26,406 nucleotides of DNA, taken from a virus. The notes below the pieces were generated by a model. It was not told the DNA's origin and searched no databases. It saw nothing but the letters and a program-made list of their open reading frames with translations. Every line of letters begins with the position of its first letter. The first letter of the stretch is position 1. Both the position numbers and the translations under genes were made by a program. Positions 20,420 through 26,117 of this stretch are shown in pieces. The DNA lies in the IMG/VR virus record IMGVR_UViG_3300028393_000294, positions 1 through 26,406 of that record, one strand, 5' to 3'.

Positions 20420-20721
20420 TGCTGAGAGTAACAATAGAACTTGTGCCGTTCGGCGATGAGCGATACGCAAAGCCCATCGCCGAACTGTTCATCGCAAACA
20501 CAGGCGGTGGCAACAACGAGGTAGCAAACTACGAAATGGTTGGCTATCACAAGTCCCCTGATAGGGGAGAGATACTTACATCAAAGGTCTACAACTTCAG
20601 CCGTGATGCCGGAGCGATACAACTGCTTGGTCAAATCCTGAAGAGGATGAAGACTGGAGAGCCAGAAATGAAAACCAGATTAACAAACGAACTCAGAAAG
20701 AGAGTGAAGATGCTGCGATGA
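20419..20721 (+). CDS. unknown 100-residue protein
   Basis: TAATG overlap with the previous gene. Mixed alpha/beta N-terminal half and a basic C-terminal helix. No family recognised; the overlap supports it as real. Confidence 0.65.
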   Translation: MLRVTIELVPFGDERYAKPIAELFIANTGGGNNEVANYEMVGYHKSPDRGEILTSKVYNFSRDAGAIQLLGQILKRMKTGEPEMKTRLTNELRKRVKMLR

Positions 20722-20912
20722 TTAGTAAAAAAATTTCAACGCAAGCAGCCGAGCTGTATCAATCCGGAATGTCGGTAGATGCAGTTGCGGCTGAACTAGA
20801 TGTTGCTTACCGGACAGCCCGGAAAGCAATCAAGAGTACGGGAACTGAACTCCGGAACTCATCAGAAAGACTCGTTGGTCGTACTCGACCACACAGAAAG
20901 GTAAAAGGATGA
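20718..20912 (+). CDS. small helix-turn-helix protein
   Basis: 64 residues, ATGA overlap. 'YQSGMSVDAVAAELDVAYRTARKAI' is a resolvase/Trp-repressor-like helix-turn-helix, and the C-terminal tail is basic, so DNA binding is likely. The C-terminal part of the 25653 protein has a similar fold. Confidence 0.72.
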   Translation: MISKKISTQAAELYQSGMSVDAVAAELDVAYRTARKAIKSTGTELRNSSERLVGRTRPHRKVKG

Positions 20913-21058
20913 ACAATCCAAACATTATCTGGACTGCGGTTATCGCTACAGTCCTTGGCTTGGGAAGTTTAATTGCTTCTTTAGCAGGAAATGACTCGTT
21001 GGCGTTGTCAATGGGACTTACATCAATCACATCTGCTCTGCTTGCAGGACGAGAATAA
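20909..21058 (+). CDS. 49-residue hydrophobic membrane peptide
   Basis: ATGA overlap with the HTH gene. Two hydrophobic stretches (about 6-24 and 30-45) suggest a small membrane hairpin. It lies upstream of the lysis genes, so a second holin-like role is possible. Confidence 0.6.
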   Translation: MNNPNIIWTAVIATVLGLGSLIASLAGNDSLALSMGLTSITSALLAGRE

Positions 21059-21077
21059 CAAGAAAAAGGAACACTTT

Positions 21078-21431
21078 ATGTGGCTATTCACAGAGACAGG
21101 ATTCGTTAGCGCAGTCTGCGAATCAAAAGACAGCAACACAATGGCAGTACGCTCACGCGACAAGCAGTCGCTAGAGGGACTTGCTCTCATCTCAGGTACG
21201 GAAATCCTAGAACTTCCCAATCGTGATTACCCCTACAGGGTCATCGTGTCAAAGGAAATCCTCACGGACTGGATGACCAGCACAATCTCCGATGCAGGGT
21301 ACACGAACTTCAAATCACGCATCTATCAAACTCGCGGTGAGAAGTTTGAACACGCACTTCACGATGTGTGGGCAACGATGCACAAGGTGACTGATACGGC
21401 GAAAGCAAAGGCTAGGTCTCTCTATTACTGA
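21078..21431 (+). CDS. conserved actinobacterial/phage protein (MWLFTETGF type)
   Basis: 117 residues. ATG at 21078 has AAAAAGGA upstream; an earlier in-frame start at 20991 would overlap the previous gene deeply. The opening MWLFTETGFVSAV and a later PYRVIV resemble hypothetical proteins common in Streptomyces and their phages as I remember them. Function unknown. Its stop lies in a GGTCTCT/AGAGACC hairpin that may act as terminator. Confidence 0.72.
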   Translation: MWLFTETGFVSAVCESKDSNTMAVRSRDKQSLEGLALISGTEILELPNRDYPYRVIVSKEILTDWMTSTISDAGYTNFKSRIYQTRGEKFEHALHDVWATMHKVTDTAKAKARSLYY

Positions 21432-21470
21432 GAGACCTTCCTGCACTTTCTGTGGTAAAGTTGATACACA

Positions 21471-21554
21471 ATGACGTACACCACAGAACGGATTAGACAA
21501 GTCGCCATAAGGCTGACACAGACCCTGCCCCCAATCAAAGGAACATTCCAATGA
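21471..21554 (+). CDS. possible 27-residue peptide coupled to the endolysin
   Basis: ATG at 21471 opens a 27-codon frame whose TGA overlaps the endolysin start (ATGA at 21551). A TAAAGT -10-like box ends 9 bp upstream and there is no ribosome site, so it would be leaderless. It may only tune endolysin translation. Confidence 0.4.
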   Translation: MTYTTERIRQVAIRLTQTLPPIKGTFQ

Positions 21555-22135
21555 ACCAGCAGAAAGATACGCCAAACAAACTATCCAAGATACTTCTTGG
21601 AGGTGTACTTCTATCCATAATAACAACTCAAGTCGGACAATCACTGCCTTCGCCGGCAGCGGCTGAACACAAGACTGCAGCACCTTCCGCAACTGCGGCT
21701 AAGGCAAAAAAGAAAGCACCAACAGTCCTTGACAAACTCTCCGGAGCAAAGCGGCTTACCGACAAGCAACTCGTACAACTCCTCTACGCAACTGGCTTCA
21801 GAGGCAACTCCCTTCGTACTGCGTGGGCAATTGCCAAGCGTGAATCAGGTGGTCGCCCAACTGCGTACAACGGTAACTCAGGAACTGGAGATAATTCATA
21901 CGGGTTGTTCCAAATCAACATGATTGGCAATCTTGGTCCATCTCGCCGTGCAACATTCCACATCAAATCAAACAATGAGTTACTCAACCCAGTCGTTGCG
22001 GCTCGTGCGGCGTACCAGATGTCCGGAGGCGGCAAGAACTGGTCAGCTTGGGACATTGATAGCAACGGGTACAATGGTGGAGTACACAGGTCGTCCTACC
22101 TAAGATGGTTGGCGAAATACCCAGGAAGTAGTTAA
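21551..22135 (+). CDS. exported lysozyme-like endolysin
   Basis: 194 residues. Residues 1-38 look like a signal sequence or signal anchor: a basic start, a hydrophobic stretch (15-27), then SPAAA. A linker of A/K/P follows. The C-terminal domain is of the soluble transglycosylase/lysozyme type: AIAKRESGGRP with likely catalytic Glu98, then GDNSYGLFQINM near 113-124 and a late YNGG. It should cut the glycan backbone of host peptidoglycan. Ribosome site AAAGGA. It is followed by an acidic protein and a holin, forming a lysis cassette. Confidence 0.85.
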   Translation: MNQQKDTPNKLSKILLGGVLLSIITTQVGQSLPSPAAAEHKTAAPSATAAKAKKKAPTVLDKLSGAKRLTDKQLVQLLYATGFRGNSLRTAWAIAKRESGGRPTAYNGNSGTGDNSYGLFQINMIGNLGPSRRATFHIKSNNELLNPVVAARAAYQMSGGGKNWSAWDIDSNGYNGGVHRSSYLRWLAKYPGSS

Positions 22136-22138
22136 AAA

Positions 22139-22435
22139 ATGCCAGTAGACATTAAAGAGTTTGATGACCCAGAGTGGGCAAAAGAACTTTTAACAGAAGA
22201 GACTGCGGCTGAAGAAGATGCAGCCCAGGAGCCAGTGAAGGCTGCAAGCAGCAGGAAAAAAATTACTGAGACCCCAGCAGTTGAAGAGGAAGTTGCCGCT
22301 GCTGCTGCAGAACCTGAGGCCCCAGCTGAGGTCTTACCGGTAGAAGAAGTAACAGTTGTTGATGTTGCTCAGGAAGTTATCGTCCCAACAATTGCTGTAA
22401 ATAAAGACTCAGGCTTCACTATCCACCTCGCATAA
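22139..22435 (+). CDS. acidic low-complexity 98-residue protein
   Basis: ATG at 22139 is three bases after the endolysin stop. The product is rich in E, A, P and V in the middle (about residues 20-80) and probably disordered. A GGAAAAAAA box at 22254 is read as R-K-K-I, and 21 bp around it are repeated exactly in non-coding DNA at 23653. Its place between endolysin and holin suggests a lysis role, but this is inference. Confidence 0.65.
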   Translation: MPVDIKEFDDPEWAKELLTEETAAEEDAAQEPVKAASSRKKITETPAVEEEVAAAAAEPEAPAEVLPVEEVTVVDVAQEVIVPTIAVNKDSGFTIHLA

Positions 22436-22453
22436 TTAAATAAATCTAGCGTC

Positions 22454-22497
22454 TCAGCACTTAGTGCTACGAGTAAAATCGTAGTGCTGAGTGCTGA
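22454..22497 (+). other. 19-bp hairpin before the holin gene
   Basis: Arms 22454-22472 and 22479-22497 pair over 19 bp with three G-U pairs around GTAAAA. There is no T run. It may be a processing site or a regulator of holin expression. Confidence 0.6.
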
Positions 22498-22540
22498 AAT
22501 GTTTTCAGCATCAGGTGTGACTCTTGGAAGGACGACACCT

Positions 22541-22804
22541 ATGGCACTAAATAAACTGCGTCAAGTATTGCTTCGTATCGTTGCTGTATTTGCTGCATCA
22601 GGACTATCTATTGTTGGAGCCGGAACGATTGCTGGAGTTGAACTTTGGCAAGCGATTATGATTGCTGGAGTAGGTGGAGTTGCTACTGTAATAGAAGGAC
22701 TCTCTCGTGCTTACCTTCAGGACGGCGAACTATCTGAAGATGAGATTGATGAAGTATTTGCTTCAGTAGATAAGAAGAAACCTTCTCGTTCTACGAGTGA
22801 GTAA
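22541..22804 (+). CDS. two-helix holin-like protein
   Basis: 87 residues. ATG at 22541 follows GGAAGGA; the upstream in-frame ATGs at 22484 and 22499 fall in or near the hairpin. Two hydrophobic helices (about 9-33 and 38-58) with a glycine-rich second helix and a charged C-terminal tail fit a class II holin that opens the membrane for the endolysin. Assignment rests on shape and on the endolysin nearby. Confidence 0.68.
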   Translation: MALNKLRQVLLRIVAVFAASGLSIVGAGTIAGVELWQAIMIAGVGGVATVIEGLSRAYLQDGELSEDEIDEVFASVDKKKPSRSTSE

Positions 22805-22820
22805 TACAACGCACATAAAG

Positions 22821-22858
22821 AAAGCCCCCTTACCTGAAGCGGTAGGGGGGCTTTTCTT
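22821..22858. terminator. bidirectional terminator
   Basis: AAAGCCCCCTTACC pairs with GGTAGGGGGGCTTT, with T and A runs on both sides, between the convergent holin and 22867 genes. Confidence 0.85.
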
Positions 22859-22866
22859 AAAGTTTA

Positions 22867-23100
22867 TTAGTACTTATTGACTACTTCATCTGCGACCATT
22901 CCACCGATTGCGGATAGTGCCAAACCTACAATTAGTAGGAAGATGCTTGTATCGTGGTGACCAATGTCGTAGATACCATCTTCACCGAATAACCAATTGT
23001 CTGTCATTCTTTCCCAAGTTGCTACTGTCGCACCAATTACTAGACTCGCAAGTCCTACGAATGTTGCTACTGCTTCGCGGTAAAGGCTTAGTGTTTCCAT
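22867..23100 (-). CDS. two-helix membrane protein (77 residues)
   Basis: Leftward gene. ATG at 23100 follows AGGGAG. Hydrophobic segments at about 12-28 and 52-70 are separated by an acidic and histidine-containing loop. First of five leftward one-gene units. Family unknown. Confidence 0.68.
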   Translation of the reverse strand: METLSLYREAVATFVGLASLVIGATVATWERMTDNWLFGEDGIYDIGHHDTSIFLLIVGLALSAIGGMVADEVVNKY

Positions 23101-23145
23101 CGTGATTTACTCCCTGTTTCTTAACGCTCCCTGCGTTATGTATCT

Positions 23146-23174
23146 AGTTAATCATCTATCATAGAACTTGTCAA
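23146..23174 (-). promoter_or_regulatory. leftward promoter of the 22867 gene
   Basis: On the minus strand TTGACA (23174-23169), then TCTATGA in the spacer and a poor -10 TTAACT at spacing 17. GACACGC lies about 30 bp upstream. Confidence 0.55.
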
Positions 23175-23215
23175 GTCCATTTAGAAATTATTTTCTTCGG
23201 CGTGTCTAACATAAG

Positions 23216-23246
23216 AAAACCCCCCTGCCGTAAGGCAGAGGGGCTG
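23216..23246 (-). terminator. leftward terminator
   Basis: On the minus strand CCCCTCTGCC pairs with GGCAGGGGGG, then TTTTCTT. Confidence 0.75.
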
Positions 23247-23260
23247 TCTGGAGTCTAAAA

Positions 23261-23413
23261 CTAGACTAACTCAAAACTATCTAGAGTTGGCTTAGGTTCC
23301 ATAGTCTCCCATAGGTTGTAGTGGCTTGCTAGAATCTCAAGTGCCTTAGCGTACGAGTGGCACTCAAAGGTGTAAGCCGTACCATCTACGGTGATAACTA
23401 GTGAATTGAACAT
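23261..23413 (-). CDS. unknown 50-residue protein
   Basis: Leftward frame from ATG at 23413 with AAGGGG upstream, ending in TAG at 23261. The sequence starts MFNSLVITVDGTAY and is a compact alpha/beta peptide. It has its own promoter (23493-23465) and terminator. Family unknown. Confidence 0.65.
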   Translation of the reverse strand: MFNSLVITVDGTAYTFECHSYAKALEILASHYNLWETMEPKPTLDSFELV

Positions 23414-23464
23414 TGTAACCCCTTAAGGTTATTAAGCCTCGCCCCTTGCTTGGCTTATGTATCT

Positions 23465-23493
23465 ATCTAATCATCATCATAGAGGATTGTCAA
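23465..23493 (-). promoter_or_regulatory. leftward promoter
   Basis: On the minus strand TTGACA (23493-23488), TCTATGA in the spacer, TTAGAT at spacing 17. Confidence 0.55.
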
Positions 23494-23884
23494 GTCGTAG
23501 GCGTGTGAGGTGTGTCACACTCTCAAGGTGCTTGCGGTGTGCTTGCGATTTGCTCACGAGATTTGCGGAAAAGATAACTTGACTTCAGCAGCCCGGTCAG
23601 CTGACCCGGACGCAGCCCGGCTGCTGCAGCCCGGCACCCGGCTTGCGGCGCAGCAAGCAGCAGGAAAAAAATTTCTGACATGTGCCCGGCTGGAACCCAG
23701 AACCAGGAACCCGGCGGCTTGCGCCTTGGCCGACTCGCTGCTTGCCGGTCAGCTTCGCTAGTTACCAGCACTCACGCTCCTGCGGTGTTGTGACTCACTC
23801 ACCCACTCTGTTTGTCTGCGGTGTTACCACACACGCGAACACATCTGCCCTCCGTCTGCCGTCAGGTGTAAGAGGGCAAGAAAG
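23494..23884. repeat. GC-rich non-coding stretch with an A-box pair
   Basis: GGAAAAGATAACTT at 23567 and GGAAAAAAATTTC at 23663 lie in DNA dense in CCCGG, AGCTG and AGCAGC. The 21 bp at 23653-23673 repeat 22244-22264 exactly. TGCGGTGT occurs at 23533, 23781 and 23817. Open frames on both strands here look like composition artefacts. Confidence 0.55.
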
Positions 23885-23915
23885 AACCCCCCTCACCTTG
23901 CGGTGAGAGGGGCTA
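23885..23915 (-). terminator. leftward terminator
   Basis: On the minus strand CCCCTCTCACC-GCAA-GGTGAGGGG followed by GGTTCTTTCTT. Confidence 0.75.
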
Positions 23916-23930
23916 ACTCTGTCTACGGTC

Positions 23931-24146
23931 TTAGCAACGGCAGTGGTCTTGACCTACACAGACACAGCCTGTGTACTCAAGGCTTACGGTGTTCTCGTAT
24001 TGGCACTTCTCGCAATCAACCTCTGCGGTGTTGCTTGTTGCCCAAACGCTTGTCTCAATGTCCTCATTCTCGTGTCCACACTCTTCATTTGAGCAGGTGA
24101 ACGATACGGTGACATCTGCGGTGTCAGGTTCATCGTAGTAACCCAT
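23931..24146 (-). CDS. 71-residue zinc-ribbon protein
   Basis: Leftward gene. ATG at 24146 follows AAGGGAG. Two C-x-x(-x-x)-C pairs (CSNEEC near residue 18 and CEKC near 45) form a zinc ribbon; the C-terminus adds CVCVGQDHCRC, a possible second metal site. Confidence 0.7.
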   Translation of the reverse strand: MGYYDEPDTADVTVSFTCSNEECGHENEDIETSVWATSNTAEVDCEKCQYENTVSLEYTGCVCVGQDHCRC

Positions 24147-24193
24147 TTGCTTCTCCCTTGCTAGTAACCGCCCCTTGCGGTGTCTATGTATCT

Positions 24194-24222
24194 ATTAGAC
24201 ACCCATTAGTCTGCGGTGTCAA
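24194..24222 (-). promoter_or_regulatory. leftward promoter
   Basis: On the minus strand TTGACA (24222-24217) and TCTAAT (24199-24194), spacing 17. The 17-18 bp around the -10 are shared with the 25053 promoter. Confidence 0.7.
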
Positions 24223-24266
24223 GTCCATTTGAGATTTATTTATCTTGGCGTGTCGGGGCAATAAGT

Positions 24267-24295
24267 AACCCCCCTAACTCTCGCTAGGGGGGTTG
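24267..24295 (-). terminator. leftward terminator
   Basis: On the minus strand AACCCCCCTA-GCGAGAGT-TAGGGGGGTT, then ACTT. Confidence 0.75.
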
Positions 24296-24308
24296 CTTGC
24301 GGTGTTAC

Positions 24309-24551
24309 TTAGTAGATGTAGGTGTCTACTAATTCATCTATCGCCATTGCGGTAGGCACTAGGAATAGTGTGCCAAACGCTAGTGCTAGGTAGCCACAGA
24401 TACCGTAGGTATCGTAACCCTCGCCCCATACAGGTGCGGTGGCTAGGTAAGCCCAATTAGCAACTACGGTTGCGATTAAGATTAGTTCAAGAACGATGAA
24501 TGATACTGTGCCTACGGTGTAGGTCTTTAGTGTGTCTAGTAAATCGTACAT
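24309..24551 (-). CDS. two-helix membrane protein (80 residues)
   Basis: Leftward gene. ATG at 24551 follows AAGGGAG; a longer frame starting at 24575 would lack a ribosome site. Hydrophobic helices at about 14-36 and 50-68. Similar in plan to the 22867 product, but sequence similarity is not obvious. Function unknown. Confidence 0.68.
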   Translation of the reverse strand: MYDLLDTLKTYTVGTVSFIVLELILIATVVANWAYLATAPVWGEGYDTYGICGYLALAFGTLFLVPTAMAIDELVDTYIY

Positions 24552-24605
24552 TTTGTACTCCCTTTGTCTTAGCACCTAGCCCCTCGCTCTGTGCTTATGC
24601 TATAA

Positions 24606-24633
24606 GTATTACATACGGTTAAGGGCTTGTCAA
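24606..24633 (-). promoter_or_regulatory. leftward promoter
   Basis: On the minus strand TTGACA (24633-24628) and TAATAC (24611-24606), spacing 16. Confidence 0.6.
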
Positions 24634-24747
24634 GTCAATTCTAAAAATAAATTTTATAGGCGTGTCGCCCTTTATTCTCAAGGGTTTTAAGTCCCTGTCC
24701 AGCGTGTCGCTTGCGGTGTTGCTTGCGGTGTTGCTATCTAAATAAGT

Positions 24748-24776
24748 AACCCCCTGACCTTGCGGTCAAGGGGTTG
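24748..24776 (-). terminator. leftward terminator
   Basis: On the minus strand AACCCCTTGACC-GCAA-GGTCAGGGGGTT, then ACTTATTT. Confidence 0.75.
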
Positions 24777-24795
24777 CCTTAGTGTCTGCGGTTGC

Positions 24796-24978
24796 CTAGC
24801 CCAGTCGGTTGCCATAGATGAGAGAGTAGAACTCCAACTTCATAGGTATTTCACACTCAACTGACAGAACTTCTACGCCTTTAACTAAGTCAAGTGCTTT
24901 ATCTTGTGCCTGTGACTCGTCATTTGCCTGTACACGACAGAAATCTCCGTCAATGAACTTGACCTTGTACCAATTCAT
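24796..24978 (-). CDS. unknown 60-residue protein (MNY/MNW type)
   Basis: Leftward gene. ATG at 24978 follows AAGGGAG; a longer frame to 25170 reads through the promoter and AC repeat and is rejected. The N-terminal plan resembles the 14229 product (MN-aromatic start, acidic 'ANDESQAQDKAL' helix). Function unknown. Confidence 0.68.
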   Translation of the reverse strand: MNWYKVKFIDGDFCRVQANDESQAQDKALDLVKGVEVLSVECEIPMKLEFYSLIYGNRLG

Positions 24979-25024
24979 TTGCTTCTCCCTTGTTAGAACT
25001 AGCACAACCCCTTGTGCTATCTCT

Positions 25025-25053
25025 ATTAGACACCCATTTGACCCCCTTGTCAA
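25025..25053 (-). promoter_or_regulatory. leftward promoter
   Basis: On the minus strand TTGACA (25053-25048) and TCTAAT (25030-25025), spacing 17. Confidence 0.7.
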
Positions 25054-25126
25054 GTCAAACGCTGGACTTATTTGGGCGTGTCTTAGCCTCTTTAACTTCG
25101 CCTTGACCTTTGCTTGCTTCTCCTCA

Positions 25127-25300
25127 CTCACTTGACAAGCACACACAAGCACACACGCACAAGCACACACTCAAGCACACAAGCACACCCACCTAGTCAC
25201 TCAAGCACACACGCACAATCACCTTGACCAACTCACCTGACTCACCTCAACAATAACCTAAGCACACACTCAAGCACACACTCAAGCACAACACACAACA
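25127..25300. repeat. AC-rich short tandem repeats
   Basis: The unit CAAGCACACAC(T) and variants recur about ten times, mostly made of A and C on the plus strand with almost no G outside AAGCAC. The clean tandem part is at about 25261-25290. No gene fits. It stands at the switch from leftward to rightward genes. Confidence 0.7.
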
Positions 25301-25528
25301 TCAGCTGACCCTCAGCTGACTCTGACCCAGACCCCGGACGCAACCAGAGCAAGCAAGCAGCAGCAAGAACCATTCAAAAAGAGGAAACGATTTGCGACAC
25401 TCCCGACTGCGAGCGTAGCCGACTCGCAGGCCAAATCCAAAAATAGTAAAGGTTCACTCTTTTTCCATTTCCGTACGAAATCCCTCGGCCTCTTCGGATA
25501 TATACTCTTATTAGCAAAGGAGTACGAT
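25301..25528. other. non-coding DNA with a 7-bp perfect hairpin
   Basis: CTGCGAG (25407-25413) and CTCGCAG (25423-25429) are perfect inverted arms. The rest holds AGCAAGCAGCAGC-type runs and a TATATACT stretch at 25499 that may belong to a promoter of the 25529 gene. Confidence 0.45.
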
Positions 25529-25648
25529 TTGGCTTCAAGCAAGTACGACCATCTTTGGTTTTGCGACTGGTGCGGAAAACATTACGTTGTTCCGTCTCTT
25601 GCGAGAGACTGTGAAGATAAACACTTACAAGAAAACACTGTACAATAG
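25529..25648 (+). CDS. 39-residue C2CH zinc-finger peptide
   Basis: TTG at 25529 follows AAAGGAG at eight or so bases. CDWC at residues 12-15, then 12 residues, then C-x3-H, a spacing like a classical zinc finger with Cys in the third position. Ends at TAG 25646-25648. Confidence 0.6.
   Translation: MASSKYDHLWFCDWCGKHYVVPSLARDCEDKHLQENTVQ
25618..25646 (+). promoter_or_regulatory. promoter for a leaderless mRNA
   Basis: TAAACA at 25618-25623 and TACAAT at 25641-25646, spacing 17. The -10 ends 6 bp before the ATG at 25653, which has no ribosome site. Confidence 0.55.
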
Positions 25649-25652
25649 AACC

Positions 25653-26117
25653 ATGCTTCCAGATGATGAACTCAAGTATCTGAACTCGCTAGAAAACCCC
25701 TCAGCACGCCTGAGAGCCTTACACGAGGCTGGGTGGTCTCTTTCCACTCTTGCATCCTCTATAACGCCTCCACGCCCTAAATCTAGCCTCTACTACCAAG
25801 TCAAGAACGCCCCTTCTTCTGACCTTTCCCGACCCATTCCTTCTCCTCCGCTTCCAGCCCTTCCAGTTCGGTCTATTTCCCCCCAAGTATCAAGCAAAAA
25901 TGCTGAAGAATTGGCTCGTCTTTCCGCTCTTGCGAGGAACTGTAGGTCTAGGACTCCTCCGTCTTCTCCATACCGAGTAGCAAACAACAAACTTACTGAT
26001 TTAGCCGTTTCTTTATACCTTCAAGGCGTTCCAGTCGCTGCAGTTGCCAAGGCTGCTAAGGTTTCGGCTCGTGCTATGTTTCGCCGAGTAAGCAGGGGGT
26101 TAGGAAATGTCAAGTAA
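25653..26117 (+). CDS. helix-turn-helix protein with proline-rich linker
   Basis: 154 residues. A first helix-turn-helix-like segment lies at about 17-45 (LHEAGWSLSTLASSI), then a P/S-rich linker (60-115), then a clear helix-turn-helix at about 125-150 (LYLQGVPVAAVAKAAKVSARAM). Likely a DNA-binding regulator or a small terminase-like protein; the latter is only a thought from the two-part layout. An upstream ATG at 25587 overlaps the zinc-finger gene. Overlaps the next gene by 11 bases. Confidence 0.65.
   Translation: MLPDDELKYLNSLENPSARLRALHEAGWSLSTLASSITPPRPKSSLYYQVKNAPSSDLSRPIPSPPLPALPVRSISPQVSSKNAEELARLSALARNCRSRTPPSSPYRVANNKLTDLAVSLYLQGVPVAAVAKAAKVSARAMFRRVSRGLGNVK

Noticed and set aside
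635-23673. GGAAAAAAA as programmed frameshift site
   Set aside because: A seven-A run could slip, but many copies are non-coding, the reading frames differ, and I saw no extended second frame after the coding copies.
23510-23906. Open frames on both strands in the GC-rich stretch
   Set aside because: No ribosome site or promoter; the plus and minus frames mirror each other, as expected from composition.
24979-25170. N-terminal extension of the 24796 protein
   Set aside because: Would translate the promoter and the AC repeats; the ATG at 24978 has AAGGGAG at normal spacing.
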